The position numbers and the translations under genes were made by a program. The notes beneath the pieces were generated by a model, which was given only the letters and a program-made list of their open reading frames with translations, did not search any database and had not been told where the DNA came from. DNA of 64,000 nucleotides from Calditrichota bacterium (GTDB lineage: Bacteria; Electryoneota; RPQS01): contig JACJWA010000001.1 in NCBI GenBank assembly GCA_020637395.1, positions 1,736,001-1,800,000 on the forward strand, in the 5' to 3' direction. Below are positions 1-8,604 of this stretch, piece by piece (position 1 is the first letter of the stretch; the number at the start of each line of letters is the position of its first letter).

Positions 1-316
1 CGGACGCCAGCTCGCTCAACACTGGCACGCCGCCCACTTCTTCGAGCTTGCCCGCGCGCCGCAACTCATCCGTGACCGTGATCAGATCGAGCGGCTCACG
101 CCGCGCGTCCAGATCCGCCATACACTTGAAGATCGTGCGATGATGCGGACGGTAGAACGACTCGGGCTCAACCAGATGTGCGACGCGTACGAACGCCGAT
201 CCATCTGAAAGCAGCGATCCCAACAGGGCGCGCTCCATCTCGGGAGCCTGCGGCGGAACCTTGACCCCGGATGTGTCCGCCTGCCTGGCGCGATCTGATG
301 CTGCGGGATAGGTCAC
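1..316 (-). CDS. dnaB: Replicative DNA helicase DnaB, N-terminal part (gene runs off the left edge)
   Basis: About 105 residues are visible after a GTG start at 316. They read VPPQAPEMERALLGSLL, then FYRPHHRTIFKCM, LDLITVTDEL and GVPVLSELA, the pattern of the DnaB N-terminal helical domain that packs into the hexamer and contacts primase. The RecA-like ATPase domain lies outside the window. DnaB unwinds duplex DNA 5'-3' at the replication fork. GTG 316 is preferred over the Met in PEMERALL because the VPPQ segment before that Met is conserved in the family. It is the last visible gene of a minus-strand run coming from yicC/gmk/rpoZ/coaBC/udg, 56 bases after udg. Confidence 0.88.
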   Translation of the reverse strand, partial: MTYPAASDRARQADTSGVKVPPQAPEMERALLGSLLSDGSAFVRVAHLVEPESFYRPHHRTIFKCMADLDARREPLDLITVTDELRRAGKLEEVGGVPVLSELAS

Positions 317-372
317 CGCTTACAACCCTCTACTCTATAAACTCCGGCGAAGCGTTGCGCTCCGCGCGGGAT

Positions 373-1074
373 TCAATTCAACTTATCAAAGAGTTCCCGC
401 AACAATTTGAAGTCGGCGTCGCCGTGCACCTTCTGTGACATATTGCGCAGGTAATATGCCGGATGATACGTCACCAGAAGCTGCATTCCTTCCCAAGGTA
501 TCACCCGTCCGCGCAGCTCTTTCATCGGAAGATCTGTGCCTAACAGCTCGTTGGCCGCATGCTTTCCCAAACAGACGATGATCTCCGGACTAATCAGAGA
601 AAGCTGCGCGCGCAAATAAGGCCGACACGTGGCTTTCTCTTCGGGTTCCGGATCGCGGTTTCCTGGCGGACGGCACTTCAACGTATTGCAGATATACACG
701 TCCTTGCGATCAAAGTCCGCTTCAGAGAGCATCTGATTCAGAAGCTGTCCCGCTCGTCCGACAAACGGAACTCCCGTCTGATCTTCATCGTGTCCGGGAG
801 CTTCTCCTACGAACACGATGCGCGCCTTCGCATCCCCGTCGCCAAACACAAACTTCGTGCGCGTGTGTCCCAGCGCACAGCGTGTGCAGTCCTTGATTTG
901 CTGCTCAAGCTCCGCAAGCGACGCCGGAAGTGGCTGCAACGAACCGTCCAGTACTCGTAGCTCGCTTACGGGCTGTGCCGGTTTACTCACGTCAGCTTTT
1001 GCAGGCAGATAGATTTCGTCTTCAAAAAGAGCGAGCGTGCTCAGATACTCGCGCGCCGCGTCCGCCTTGTTCAT
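373..1074 (-). CDS. udg: Type-4 uracil-DNA glycosylase (4Fe-4S)
   Basis: Removes uracil from DNA to start base-excision repair. The 233 residues carry the family-4 hallmarks: motif GEAPG (residues 90-94) followed by GVPFVGRAGQLL, the VYICNTLKCRPPGNR segment, and the YHPAY motif (203-207). Four cysteines at 63, 66, 134 and 150 match the C-x2-C ... C-x15-C spacing of the iron-sulfur ligands in this family. About 50 residues precede the first cysteine, a somewhat long leader. The ATG overlaps the coaBC stop by four bases (ATGA), so translation is probably coupled. Members of this family were once annotated as SPO1 phage DNA-polymerase-like proteins. Confidence 0.93.
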   Translation of the reverse strand: MNKADAAREYLSTLALFEDEIYLPAKADVSKPAQPVSELRVLDGSLQPLPASLAELEQQIKDCTRCALGHTRTKFVFGDGDAKARIVFVGEAPGHDEDQTGVPFVGRAGQLLNQMLSEADFDRKDVYICNTLKCRPPGNRDPEPEEKATCRPYLRAQLSLISPEIIVCLGKHAANELLGTDLPMKELRGRVIPWEGMQLLVTYHPAYYLRNMSQKVHGDADFKLLRELFDKLN

Positions 1075-2918
1075 GCGACGGCGTCCGGCTCAGCTTTCTT
1101 CTTAGCTGCTTTCTTGGCCCGCTTCTTCGGAGCCTTCGCGACAGTATCGCCTGATTCATCAGGCTTTGCCGCGCGCTTTTTCGACGCCTTCTTCGCAGGC
1201 TTCGGTTTAGCTTCCTCGGCGACCACGGGTTGTGCCGCTGGCGGCGCGTCGGTTTTCACCTCTGCTTTCTTCTTGCCGCGCGAAGATTTCTTTTTCTTCG
1301 CCTTCTCCGGCTGATCCGCCAAAACAACTGCCGTTGTCTTCGCTGCGACCGGTTCGGGAGCGGGTTTCAGTTCGGGCTTATGCTCTGAACTCTGAGGACC
1401 GGTTTGCTTGGCGGCTATGGCGGCAGCCTGACGTTCGCGACGCTCGCGCGCGCGGCGTCCGCCACGGCGAGACTTCTTCTTGCCACCCGGAGCAGGAGAC
1501 ATTGCCGCAGGCTTGGGAGCGGAGCCATTCGCGACGCCTGCAGAGTCGTCCGCCTCTTCAATGTCCAATCCATCCAGGTCCACCAAACCGGGACCCGGTA
1601 CAGGCAACTCTTCCGCGGCATCAAGCTCCAGGTCCAGATCCAGTTCGAGATCCTGCTCCGGCTCGGGCAACGGATTGCGATAAATTTCCATCACCGCATT
1701 CAGAATCTCGCGGGCAACTTCGCGCTTGCTTTGCAGCGGCAAGTCCTGCACATTCCCCGTGCGATGAATGATGAAAACTTGATTCGTCTCGCCCTGAAAT
1801 CCGCTGCCCTTGACCAACGGATTGTTGGCGACTACAATGTCCAAATGCTTTTCGCGCAGCTTGCGCAGCGCGTTTTCCAGCACGTTCTCAGTCTCAAGAG
1901 CAAAACCGACGATGATTCGGTTGCCTTTGTTCTGAGACATGCTCTTCAGAATATCTTCCGTGGGAACCAGATGCACTTCAGGATCGGGCTGACCCTTCTT
2001 GATCTTGTTCTCCATCGTCGAAGCAAACGTGTAGTCGCTCACCGCCGCGGACATCAAAAGCATATTGCAGTGCTGAAACTCGCGCTTCACGGATTGAGCC
2101 ATCTGAGACGCAGTCGTAATGCGAATGACGCGCATGCCGCTCGGTGGAATAACGTCAGTTGGTCCGCAAACCAGAGTGACGTCTGCTCCGCGTTCGCGAG
2201 CTTCTTCAGCCAAAGCAAAGCCCATTCTGCCGGAGGCGCGATTGGTCAGGACACGAACGGGATCCCAACTCTCTTCCGTCCGCCCTGCCGTCACCAGCAC
2301 GCGCACTCCGCGCAAATCCTGAGGTGCACTGAGCAGATGCCGAACTTCCGCGAAAATCGTTTCAGGCTCCGCCAACCGCCCAACACCCGGGTCCTCACCC
2401 GGTCGAGCCATCTCTCCTTCTTCAGGAGGAACGATGCGATAGCCGTGGCGCTTCAGCAGACCGACATTTTCCTGCACTGCGGGGTTTGCCCACATGCGCG
2501 GGTTCATCGCCGGACAAATCAGTCTTCTGCGCTCGCACGCCAGAAGAATCGTGGTCAAAAGATCGTCGCCAAATCCATGCGCAACCCGCGCAATGTGATC
2601 GGCAGTCGCGGGAGCCACCACCACCACGTCCGCCCAAGTCGAGAGCTCCGTATGCCACGGGGACTCTTGCCCCGGCTGCGGAAACATCTCCACGAAAACC
2701 GTGCGTGCCGTGATCGCTTCAAACGTCAGCGGAGTCACGAACTTCGTCGCCGACGGCGTCATGACGACCTGCACCTTGGCCCCGGCCTGAATCAGCAAGC
2801 GCGCGAGTTCCACCGCTTTGTAGGCGGCAATTCCCGCTGTCACTCCCAGAAGTATTCTGCGTCCCGCAAGATCACCCGATGGGCGCGAGTCCCGCTCGGG
2901 ACGACGGTTACTCTTCAT
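1071..2918 (-). CDS. coaBC: Bifunctional phosphopantothenoylcysteine decarboxylase / phosphopantothenate-cysteine ligase with a long Lys/Ala-rich C-terminal tail
   Basis: Two consecutive steps of coenzyme A synthesis. Residues 1-195 are the flavin-dependent decarboxylase (CoaC): GVTAGIAAYK, catalytic-type His in PWHTELSTWAD (about 89), and PAMNPRMW (136-143). Residues 200-415 are the ligase (CoaB): TAGRTEESWDPVRVLTN, AAVSDY, KIKK, GFALET. The usual protein ends near residue 400. Here about 200 more residues follow: an acidic stretch (EPEQDLELDLDLELD) and then a Lys/Arg/Ala-rich tail resembling histone H1. The Cys expected in the ACGxxGxGR loop of characterised CoaC is replaced by ARPGEDPGVGR. 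The start is ATG 2918, overlapping the rpoZ stop by 11 bases. An upstream in-frame start would lie deep in rpoZ and adds non-conserved sequence. Confidence 0.92.
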   Translation of the reverse strand: MKSNRRPERDSRPSGDLAGRRILLGVTAGIAAYKAVELARLLIQAGAKVQVVMTPSATKFVTPLTFEAITARTVFVEMFPQPGQESPWHTELSTWADVVVVAPATADHIARVAHGFGDDLLTTILLACERRRLICPAMNPRMWANPAVQENVGLLKRHGYRIVPPEEGEMARPGEDPGVGRLAEPETIFAEVRHLLSAPQDLRGVRVLVTAGRTEESWDPVRVLTNRASGRMGFALAEEARERGADVTLVCGPTDVIPPSGMRVIRITTASQMAQSVKREFQHCNMLLMSAAVSDYTFASTMENKIKKGQPDPEVHLVPTEDILKSMSQNKGNRIIVGFALETENVLENALRKLREKHLDIVVANNPLVKGSGFQGETNQVFIIHRTGNVQDLPLQSKREVAREILNAVMEIYRNPLPEPEQDLELDLDLELDAAEELPVPGPGLVDLDGLDIEEADDSAGVANGSAPKPAAMSPAPGGKKKSRRGGRRARERRERQAAAIAAKQTGPQSSEHKPELKPAPEPVAAKTTAVVLADQPEKAKKKKSSRGKKKAEVKTDAPPAAQPVVAEEAKPKPAKKASKKRAAKPDESGDTVAKAPKKRAKKAAKKKAEPDAVA

Positions 2919-3213
2919 ACTTCTTCTGAATCTTGTCGTCCACCATTTCGCGCAGAGACAAAACGACCGGCTTGTCAAAGACCAGACGCTCGCGCTCGAT
3001 CTCTTCGATCTCTACAGAATCGTCGCCGCTTTCCGCGCGAGCGCGGGCGGCTGCCTGTTCGAGCATTTCGGTCTGACCCAAGTGACGATCCACGCGGCGT
3101 TTCTGCAACTCGCCAATCTGGCGAGCGCGGCGCGAGATGATCAACACGGCCTCGTAAATATTCTCCGCCTTGCCGACGAAGGACTCGGGATGTGTGTCGA
3201 GTGTGTAAGCCAT
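2908..3213 (-). CDS. rpoZ: DNA-directed RNA polymerase omega subunit (Rpb6-like)
   Basis: A 101-residue protein with the omega signature NIYEAVLIISRRARQIGELQKR near the N-terminus and a KPVVLSLREMVDDKIQKKYEE ending, similar to omega subunits of FCB-group bacteria. Omega helps fold and hold the beta-prime subunit. A charged, presumably flexible segment of about 30 residues separates the two conserved blocks. Placement between gmk and coaBC is the common bacterial order gmk-rpoZ-coaBC, which strongly supports the call despite the short length and low conservation of this family. Confidence 0.87.
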   Translation of the reverse strand: MAYTLDTHPESFVGKAENIYEAVLIISRRARQIGELQKRRVDRHLGQTEMLEQAAARARAESGDDSVEIEEIERERLVFDKPVVLSLREMVDDKIQKKYEE

Positions 3214-3273
3214 TTCTTCCTTGTTTCGTTTTCTGCCGGATCCCCCCCCGTTGTCCGGGAATCCATATTCTTG

Positions 3274-3873
3274 CTATGCCGAGGGAAAGCGCCGCGCAAT
3301 GCACGCGAGCACGTCCGCCACGGCCTGATCCACTTCCTGATTGACAATCACGCAGTCGAACGTCTCGGCCTGCGCAAGCTCCATCTCCGCGCGTGACAGC
3401 CGCCGCGCGATGACCTCCGGTGATTCCGTCCCGCGCTTCGTCAGTCGCTCCTTCAAAATCTCCAGCGACGGCGGACGAATGAACACCGAAAGCGCTTCGG
3501 GATACGCGCGCTTTACGCTTGCGGCACCCTTTACATCCAAATCGAGCAGCAGCACTCTTCCGCTATCGAGGGCTTCGTCAACGCTCGTGCGCAGCGTGCC
3601 GTACAGATTGCCGTGAACTTCCTCATGCTCGAGAAACTCACCGGCGGCCACTCTGCGCTCAAACTCTTTCCGTGGGAGAAAATAGTAGTCTTCGCCATCC
3701 ACTTCACCTGCCCGCGGCGCGCGAGTGGTGGCACTGCAGGAAAACATCCATTCGGGATGCCGCGCGCGAACCGCTCTGATCACGGTGGTCTTTCCGCCGC
3801 CAGCCGGCGCGGCAAACACCACCAGACAACCCCGACTACTCAAGATTCTGAACCTGCTCCCGGAGCCGTTCAA
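3274..3873 (-). CDS. gmk: Guanylate kinase
   Basis: Phosphorylates GMP to GDP with ATP. The 199 residues include the P-loop APAGGGKTT (22-30), the GMP-binding SCSATTRAPRAGEVDGEDYYF segment in two blocks, GNLYGT, and LLDLDVKGAASVK, in canonical order and at normal family length. The third P-loop residue is Ala-Gly-Gly-Gly rather than the commoner Ser-Gly-Ala-Gly. The start overlaps the 3' end of yicC by 38 bases. About 14 residues precede the conserved RGCLVVF, so a later start is possible, but no better in-frame Met exists. Confidence 0.94.
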   Translation of the reverse strand: MNGSGSRFRILSSRGCLVVFAAPAGGGKTTVIRAVRARHPEWMFSCSATTRAPRAGEVDGEDYYFLPRKEFERRVAAGEFLEHEEVHGNLYGTLRTSVDEALDSGRVLLLDLDVKGAASVKRAYPEALSVFIRPPSLEILKERLTKRGTESPEVIARRLSRAEMELAQAETFDCVIVNQEVDQAVADVLACIARRFPSA

Positions 3874-4714
3874 TTTCTTCGCGAATACTCACGGTCAAAT
3901 GCGAGACTTCAAGGCTCGACGTCTTGGACGCAATCGTGTTCGCCTCTCGGTTCATTTCCTGAAGCAGAAAACCCAGCCGCTTGCCCACTTGCCCCGAAGG
4001 CGCGGTCAGCGTCTTGCGAAACGCATTCAAGTGTCCGTCCAGCCGGACGCATTCTTCCGTAATGTCCAACCGGTCCGCGATCAAGGCAAGCTCCAACTCG
4101 AGACGATTCTCATCATACGAGTCATTCGCCACGAGACGCTGCACACGGTCCTTCAGTTTTTCAAGGGCGCGAGTCGGAAGACCTTCCTGAGCTTGTTTCA
4201 CGTCACTCAATGCACCCGAAATCAAATCGAGCCTTCCCAGCATGTCGCGTGTCAGCACCTCGCCCTCTTGCTGGCGCATCGTCCGCAGATTCTCGATGGC
4301 TTTTTCGGTCGCCGCCATGGACAGACTCAGAAGACGTTCGGCAACTTCAGGCGGATCCACCGGAGTGATTACCTCGGGAAACTGCAGCAGATGATCCAGA
4401 TGCACGGCTTCCTGAATCTGAAGCTCTGCGCACAAGTCCTTGAGTTGTCCGCTTACGCGACGAGCCGCTTCAAAATCTATGCGCGCCGCAACCGTGGACC
4501 CCGCGCGATTTTCTGAAAGCGTCAGCGAAATCTTGCCGCGCTCGACGCTCTTGCGGCAGAGTTCGCGCAGTTCGGCCTCGAAGACAATCAGTGTGCGCGG
4601 CGCGCGAAACCCAAAGTCAAAGTAGCGGTTGTTGAGCGTGCGCAATTCCGCGCTGATGCTCAGGCCATTGTCCGAAACCTCGCCCCGCCCGAAACCGGTC
4701 ATCGAGAATATCAT
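3836..4714 (-). CDS. yicC: YicC/YloC-family endoribonuclease
   Basis: A 292-residue protein beginning MIFSMTGFGRGE, the diagnostic N-terminal motif of the YicC family, with NNRYFDFGFRAPR after it. The C-terminal half holds the DUF1732-type block GFLLQEMNREANTIASK. E. coli YicC is reported to act as an endoribonuclease or RNase adaptor in small-RNA turnover; by homology this protein is a cytoplasmic RNA-processing enzyme. It is the first gene of the yicC-gmk-rpoZ-coaBC-udg-dnaB series and overlaps gmk, a widely conserved neighbour. Confidence 0.93.
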   Translation of the reverse strand: MIFSMTGFGRGEVSDNGLSISAELRTLNNRYFDFGFRAPRTLIVFEAELRELCRKSVERGKISLTLSENRAGSTVAARIDFEAARRVSGQLKDLCAELQIQEAVHLDHLLQFPEVITPVDPPEVAERLLSLSMAATEKAIENLRTMRQQEGEVLTRDMLGRLDLISGALSDVKQAQEGLPTRALEKLKDRVQRLVANDSYDENRLELELALIADRLDITEECVRLDGHLNAFRKTLTAPSGQVGKRLGFLLQEMNREANTIASKTSSLEVSHLTVSIREEIERLREQVQNLE

Positions 4715-4749
4715 GTGCTTCCTAAGCGGGTAAGGTTCGATACATTCTT

Positions 4750-5724
4750 CTAAAACGTCACGCCCACGGACGCACGGTGGGTCAACCCGAGGTCCTTATG
4801 ATCTTCCAGCGCCGCATGCACAGCCAATCTTCCGAACAGTAGTCCCGCGCCGCCTGTGAAGCGCTCGCCGTTCAGCCCCGCTCGCAACGCGACGGTTCCG
4901 GAAATCAAATACTCCGCTCCAAGATGCGGTTCAACGGAAATCGGTCCTACTTCAATCACTTCGGCCTCACCGCGACTCTCAAAGCGAGTCTCCGCGTCCG
5001 CAGCAAGCGTGATTTTCGCGTTCATCGCGTTCAGCGGAGCTGACCAACTTCCGCCCAGCACGAGGCTCGGCACAATGGACTCGGTGCGGCCCGTGGACCA
5101 GGCCATAGTGGACGTTGTTACGTCATGCACTACGGCTCCGAATTGTGCACGCGTTCCCAGCGCACGTTGAAGGCCGATGTCAAATCCAAGTCCAATGGCC
5201 GACTCTCCGGCTACTGACTTGGTTAGCAGTTTCGCCGTTGCCCCGGCATTCCAACCACGCCCTACGCTTTTGCCGCCGGACGCCATTGCCGCGATTTCGT
5301 GATCGCCGGTCTGACCATCCACCACCACTCGATTTGCATCCGACAGCGGTTGGGACGGATCCTCCAGCGCCGTCAACGGAATATCTGTCACACGTGAGTA
5401 CAATAGCGTGACGGAACCCGCGAGGCCGTTCTCCATCGGAGTCGCAAACGAGAGATAATCGTAGGTGAAGAGATTATCAAACTGCGACGCGTGCATGAAC
5501 TCAATCGAATGCCGAGAGAGTCCGGACAACCCCGCCGGATTATAGTATCCTGCAGTAGCAGGTGAAGGAGAAGCCGTTGAAGCTCCACCCATTCCGAGGG
5601 CGCGCGCTCCCGCGCCAAGGTCCAAGAACTCTCCTGCATAGCGACCAACGACCCACTCCGCTCCCGCCGAATGGGTTAACAATATGATGGCCGCAAGCAG
5701 ACTTCCGAAGCGCATGATCAGCAT
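4750..5724 (-). CDS. PorV/UPF0164-family outer-membrane beta-barrel protein
   Basis: Predicted exported protein of 324 residues. A hydrophobic N-terminus (MRFGSLLAAIILLTHSAGA) looks like a signal peptide. Directly after it comes EFLDLGAGARALGMGGAST and then NPAGLSG, the hallmark of the PorV/PorQ (UPF0164) group of outer-membrane barrels related to FadL. The rest alternates hydrophobic and polar residues and ends in Phe (SVGVTF), as barrels do. In Bacteroidota, PorV is a type IX secretion shuttle component, but many UPF0164 members have no known role, and no other Por genes are visible. The start may be the first Met or the Met three codons later. A 200-base leader with a candidate promoter precedes it. 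Confidence 0.8.
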   Translation of the reverse strand: MLIMRFGSLLAAIILLTHSAGAEWVVGRYAGEFLDLGAGARALGMGGASTASPSPATAGYYNPAGLSGLSRHSIEFMHASQFDNLFTYDYLSFATPMENGLAGSVTLLYSRVTDIPLTALEDPSQPLSDANRVVVDGQTGDHEIAAMASGGKSVGRGWNAGATAKLLTKSVAGESAIGLGFDIGLQRALGTRAQFGAVVHDVTTSTMAWSTGRTESIVPSLVLGGSWSAPLNAMNAKITLAADAETRFESRGEAEVIEVGPISVEPHLGAEYLISGTVALRAGLNGERFTGGAGLLFGRLAVHAALEDHKDLGLTHRASVGVTF

Positions 5725-5894
5725 GCCTTGCTCCTATCCTTGCATCTCAAGTCAATAGATGTGCTGCAACATTGCGCGTGACGATTCAGATACACACTAC
5801 TTTCGTTCTCGCGCATGCAGTTCCGTACAAAGCTGTGATCAAGCGATTGGCGAAGCCGCCGATGAGTTCTCCCATGGATGGTCTATATTCTGTA

Positions 5895-5923
5895 AAAATA
5901 AGGATAAACTGAAGTAGAGTCAA
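5895..5923 (-). promoter_or_regulatory. Candidate sigma-70-type promoter for the PorV-like gene
   Basis: On the minus strand TTGACT (5923-5918) is followed after 17 bases by TATTTT (5900-5895). It sits just past the mutS stop and about 170 bases upstream of the PorV-like start, so it would give that gene transcription independent of mutS. It is a match by eye only; the -10 hexamer is imperfect. Confidence 0.4.
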
Positions 5924-5928
5924 GAACT

Positions 5929-8529
5929 TCACACCCTCTTTGCACTCTCATCCTTTTCAATCAACCTCTTGATTTCATATAGTTTATCGAGTGCGTCACG
6001 TGGGGTTAAGTCATCCAACTTGAGGCTTCGGAGGGCATCGGCCACCTTCTGAGTATCGGATTCAAATAGAGTTAGCTGTAACTTCGGTGTGTCCGGAGCC
6101 AGCGTTTTGGCGCCTGCTTGAGCGCTCTCTTCCCAGCGCGGCAGCAGCTCGCGAGCGCGGGCCACGACTGCTTCCGGTAATCCTGCGAGCCGCGCGACTT
6201 CGATTCCATACGATCGGTCAGTTTCACCTGAAGAAATTCGATGCAGAAAAACCACGCGGTCGCCCCACTCTTCAACTTCCACCCGCGCATTGAAGATTCG
6301 AGGATATTGACCCGCCATGCGATTCAGTTCGTGATAGTGCGTCGCAAACAGCGTCTTTCCGGCCACTTCCGAGTGTTCGTGCAAGTACTCCGTGATTGCC
6401 CAAGCCAGAGACAACCCGTCATACGTCGAGGTCCCGCGGCCCACTTCATCCAGAATGAGCAGCGAGCGCTGCGTAGCATGTCGCAGTATGTTTGACACTT
6501 CTGACATTTCGACCAAGAATGTGGACTCCCCTCCAGCAAGATTGTCCCCGGCTCCGATGCGCGTGAAAATGCGATCCACGGTGCCAATCTCCGCCTGCTC
6601 CGCAGGCACGAACGATCCCATCTGTGCAAGCAAGACAATCAGCGCGTTCTGCCTAAGAAAGGTGGACTTGCCCGACATATTGGGTCCCGTCAGAATCATG
6701 ATCTGCCGAGTCTCCGTGTCCAAGTTCAAGTCATTGGCTATGAAGCCGCCGCCCTGCGACACTAGCCGCTCGACCACGGGATGACGGCCACCAACGATGT
6801 TTAGTCGTGTGGACTCACTGATCTGCGGGCGAACGAAGCGCTGCTCACGCGCCACGACCGCAAGCCCCACGAGCACATCCAGCTCGGCCAAAGCACGAGC
6901 GATTCTTGTCAACTCCCCGGTTCGGCCAATCAGCTCGGTGCGGAGAGACTCCCAGATCTCTTCTTCCAAACGGGAGATCTTCTCGTCCGCCGTCAGAATT
7001 TTTTCTTCCCAGCTCTTCAGGTCGGGAGTGACATAGCGCTCCGCGCCGGTCAGGGTCTGCTTGCGGATGTAATCCGCAGGAATGCGATCCTTGTGCGCGT
7101 TGGTCACCTCGATGTAGTACCCGAAGACCTTGTTGTATCCGATCTTCAGGGAAGGTATCCCGGTGCGGTCACGCTCCTTGATCTGATGTTCCTGCATCCA
7201 GGTCCGGGCGCGCGTGCCCAGAGACCTTAGTTCATCGAGCTCTGCGGAATAGCCCGTGCGTATCGCCTTGCCTTCGCCAAGCATTGCCGGAGGATCTTCA
7301 GCCAATATCGCGCGTATCAATCCGCTGATCTCACGCGGTTCCTGAAGTTCCGATGCTAACCGATCCAAACAACTGCCCGCGTGTTTGGAAAGCATTTTCT
7401 GCAACACAGGGAGTTTCTCCAGAGTGCGGCAGATGGCCACTGCATCGCGAGGAGATGCGCGGCGCGTCGTGAGACGCGACATCAGCCGCTGCAAATCCGA
7501 AGTTTCGCGCAGGTGATCTGACAAGAGAGTCATGTTCTGCGGATCGCCGAGCAGCGCGTCGAGCGCGTCGTGCCGCAGGTCAATCTCCGTGCGGTCCGTC
7601 AGCGGCGCCAGAAGCCATCTGCGCAAGAGTCGTCCGCCTGCTGCCGTGCGCGTACGATCCACGGCAAAGAGCAGCGTAGCGTCCCGTCTGCCGCTCAACG
7701 ACTCAACCAACTCCAGATTTCTGCGCGTCGAATGATCCAAGACCAGTTCCTGGCCAACGCTAAACACACGCAAGTCGGGAAGCAGCTCGACCGGATTCTT
7801 GTGCTGAGAGCGCAAGTAGTGCAAGAGAGCACCTGCCGATCGTACGGCAGGCAACATGCCGCCGAGTCCGTATCCCTTCAAGTTCGCCACATTCAGATGC
7901 GAGCGCAGTGCGCGGTCCGCTCCATCTTCGGCAAACTGCCACTTCGGAACGACGGTCAGGGCACACTCCGTCAAGGACTCCATCAAATCGCGCACTTGTG
8001 TTTCGTCATCCGCGGAGACAATCAGCTCGGCAGGCTCCAATGCGTGAAGCCGTGCCGCAAGCTCCGTTACCGGGAGAATTCCCGTGAAGAACTCTTGTGC
8101 CGTCACGTCCGCATACGCCAAGCCGCACGATTGCTCTTCAATCAGGACCGCCGCCAAGTAGTTATTGCGAGCGTCGGCAAGTTGTGTGGTCGAAAAAGTC
8201 GTACCTGCGGAAACCACTTCCGTCACGCCGCGCTTGACGATGCCTTTGGCAAGCGTGGGGTCTTCCAATTGATCGCACACCGCAACTCTATATCCGGCGC
8301 GCGTCATCTTGCTCAAGTAGTTCTCAAGCTGATGATGCGGAAATCCGGCCAGCGGAACGTCGCCTTCTTTGCCGTTGTTCCGCTTGGTCAGAGTCAAGCC
8401 GAGCACATCCGAAGCCGTGCGCGCGTCATCATAGAACAACTCATAAAAGTCACCCATACGGTAAAACAAGATCACGTCCGGATATTGGGACTTGATCTCC
8501 GCGTATTGCTTCAGCATGGGTGTGGACAT
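5929..8529 (-). CDS. mutS: DNA mismatch repair protein MutS
   Basis: Recognises base mismatches and starts methyl-independent or MutH-dependent repair with MutL. The 866 residues are full length. The mismatch-reading Phe-x-Glu is in GDFYELFYDDA (F28, E30). The connector, lever and clamp domains follow, and the ABC-type ATPase near residue 615 shows Walker A GPNMSGKST, the GGESTFLVEMSE signature and Walker B LLILDEVGRGTS, then FATHYHEL. A C-terminal dimerisation region is present. No mutL lies nearby. The gene is separated from the SPOR gene upstream by 75 bases. Confidence 0.98.
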   Translation of the reverse strand: MSTPMLKQYAEIKSQYPDVILFYRMGDFYELFYDDARTASDVLGLTLTKRNNGKEGDVPLAGFPHHQLENYLSKMTRAGYRVAVCDQLEDPTLAKGIVKRGVTEVVSAGTTFSTTQLADARNNYLAAVLIEEQSCGLAYADVTAQEFFTGILPVTELAARLHALEPAELIVSADDETQVRDLMESLTECALTVVPKWQFAEDGADRALRSHLNVANLKGYGLGGMLPAVRSAGALLHYLRSQHKNPVELLPDLRVFSVGQELVLDHSTRRNLELVESLSGRRDATLLFAVDRTRTAAGGRLLRRWLLAPLTDRTEIDLRHDALDALLGDPQNMTLLSDHLRETSDLQRLMSRLTTRRASPRDAVAICRTLEKLPVLQKMLSKHAGSCLDRLASELQEPREISGLIRAILAEDPPAMLGEGKAIRTGYSAELDELRSLGTRARTWMQEHQIKERDRTGIPSLKIGYNKVFGYYIEVTNAHKDRIPADYIRKQTLTGAERYVTPDLKSWEEKILTADEKISRLEEEIWESLRTELIGRTGELTRIARALAELDVLVGLAVVAREQRFVRPQISESTRLNIVGGRHPVVERLVSQGGGFIANDLNLDTETRQIMILTGPNMSGKSTFLRQNALIVLLAQMGSFVPAEQAEIGTVDRIFTRIGAGDNLAGGESTFLVEMSEVSNILRHATQRSLLILDEVGRGTSTYDGLSLAWAITEYLHEHSEVAGKTLFATHYHELNRMAGQYPRIFNARVEVEEWGDRVVFLHRISSGETDRSYGIEVARLAGLPEAVVARARELLPRWEESAQAGAKTLAPDTPKLQLTLFESDTQKVADALRSLKLDDLTPRDALDKLYEIKRLIEKDESAKRV

Positions 8530-8604
8530 GGGGGTCTGCTCGTCAGGAAGGAAGCGCCGCCCAGTTCGGACGGCGCGGAGGAATCGTGAGACTTGGGGCC
8601 GCGA

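Noticed and set aside
2908..2978. CoaBC start at 2978
   Set aside because: It would lie inside rpoZ and adds residues unlike the family; ATG 2918 is better.
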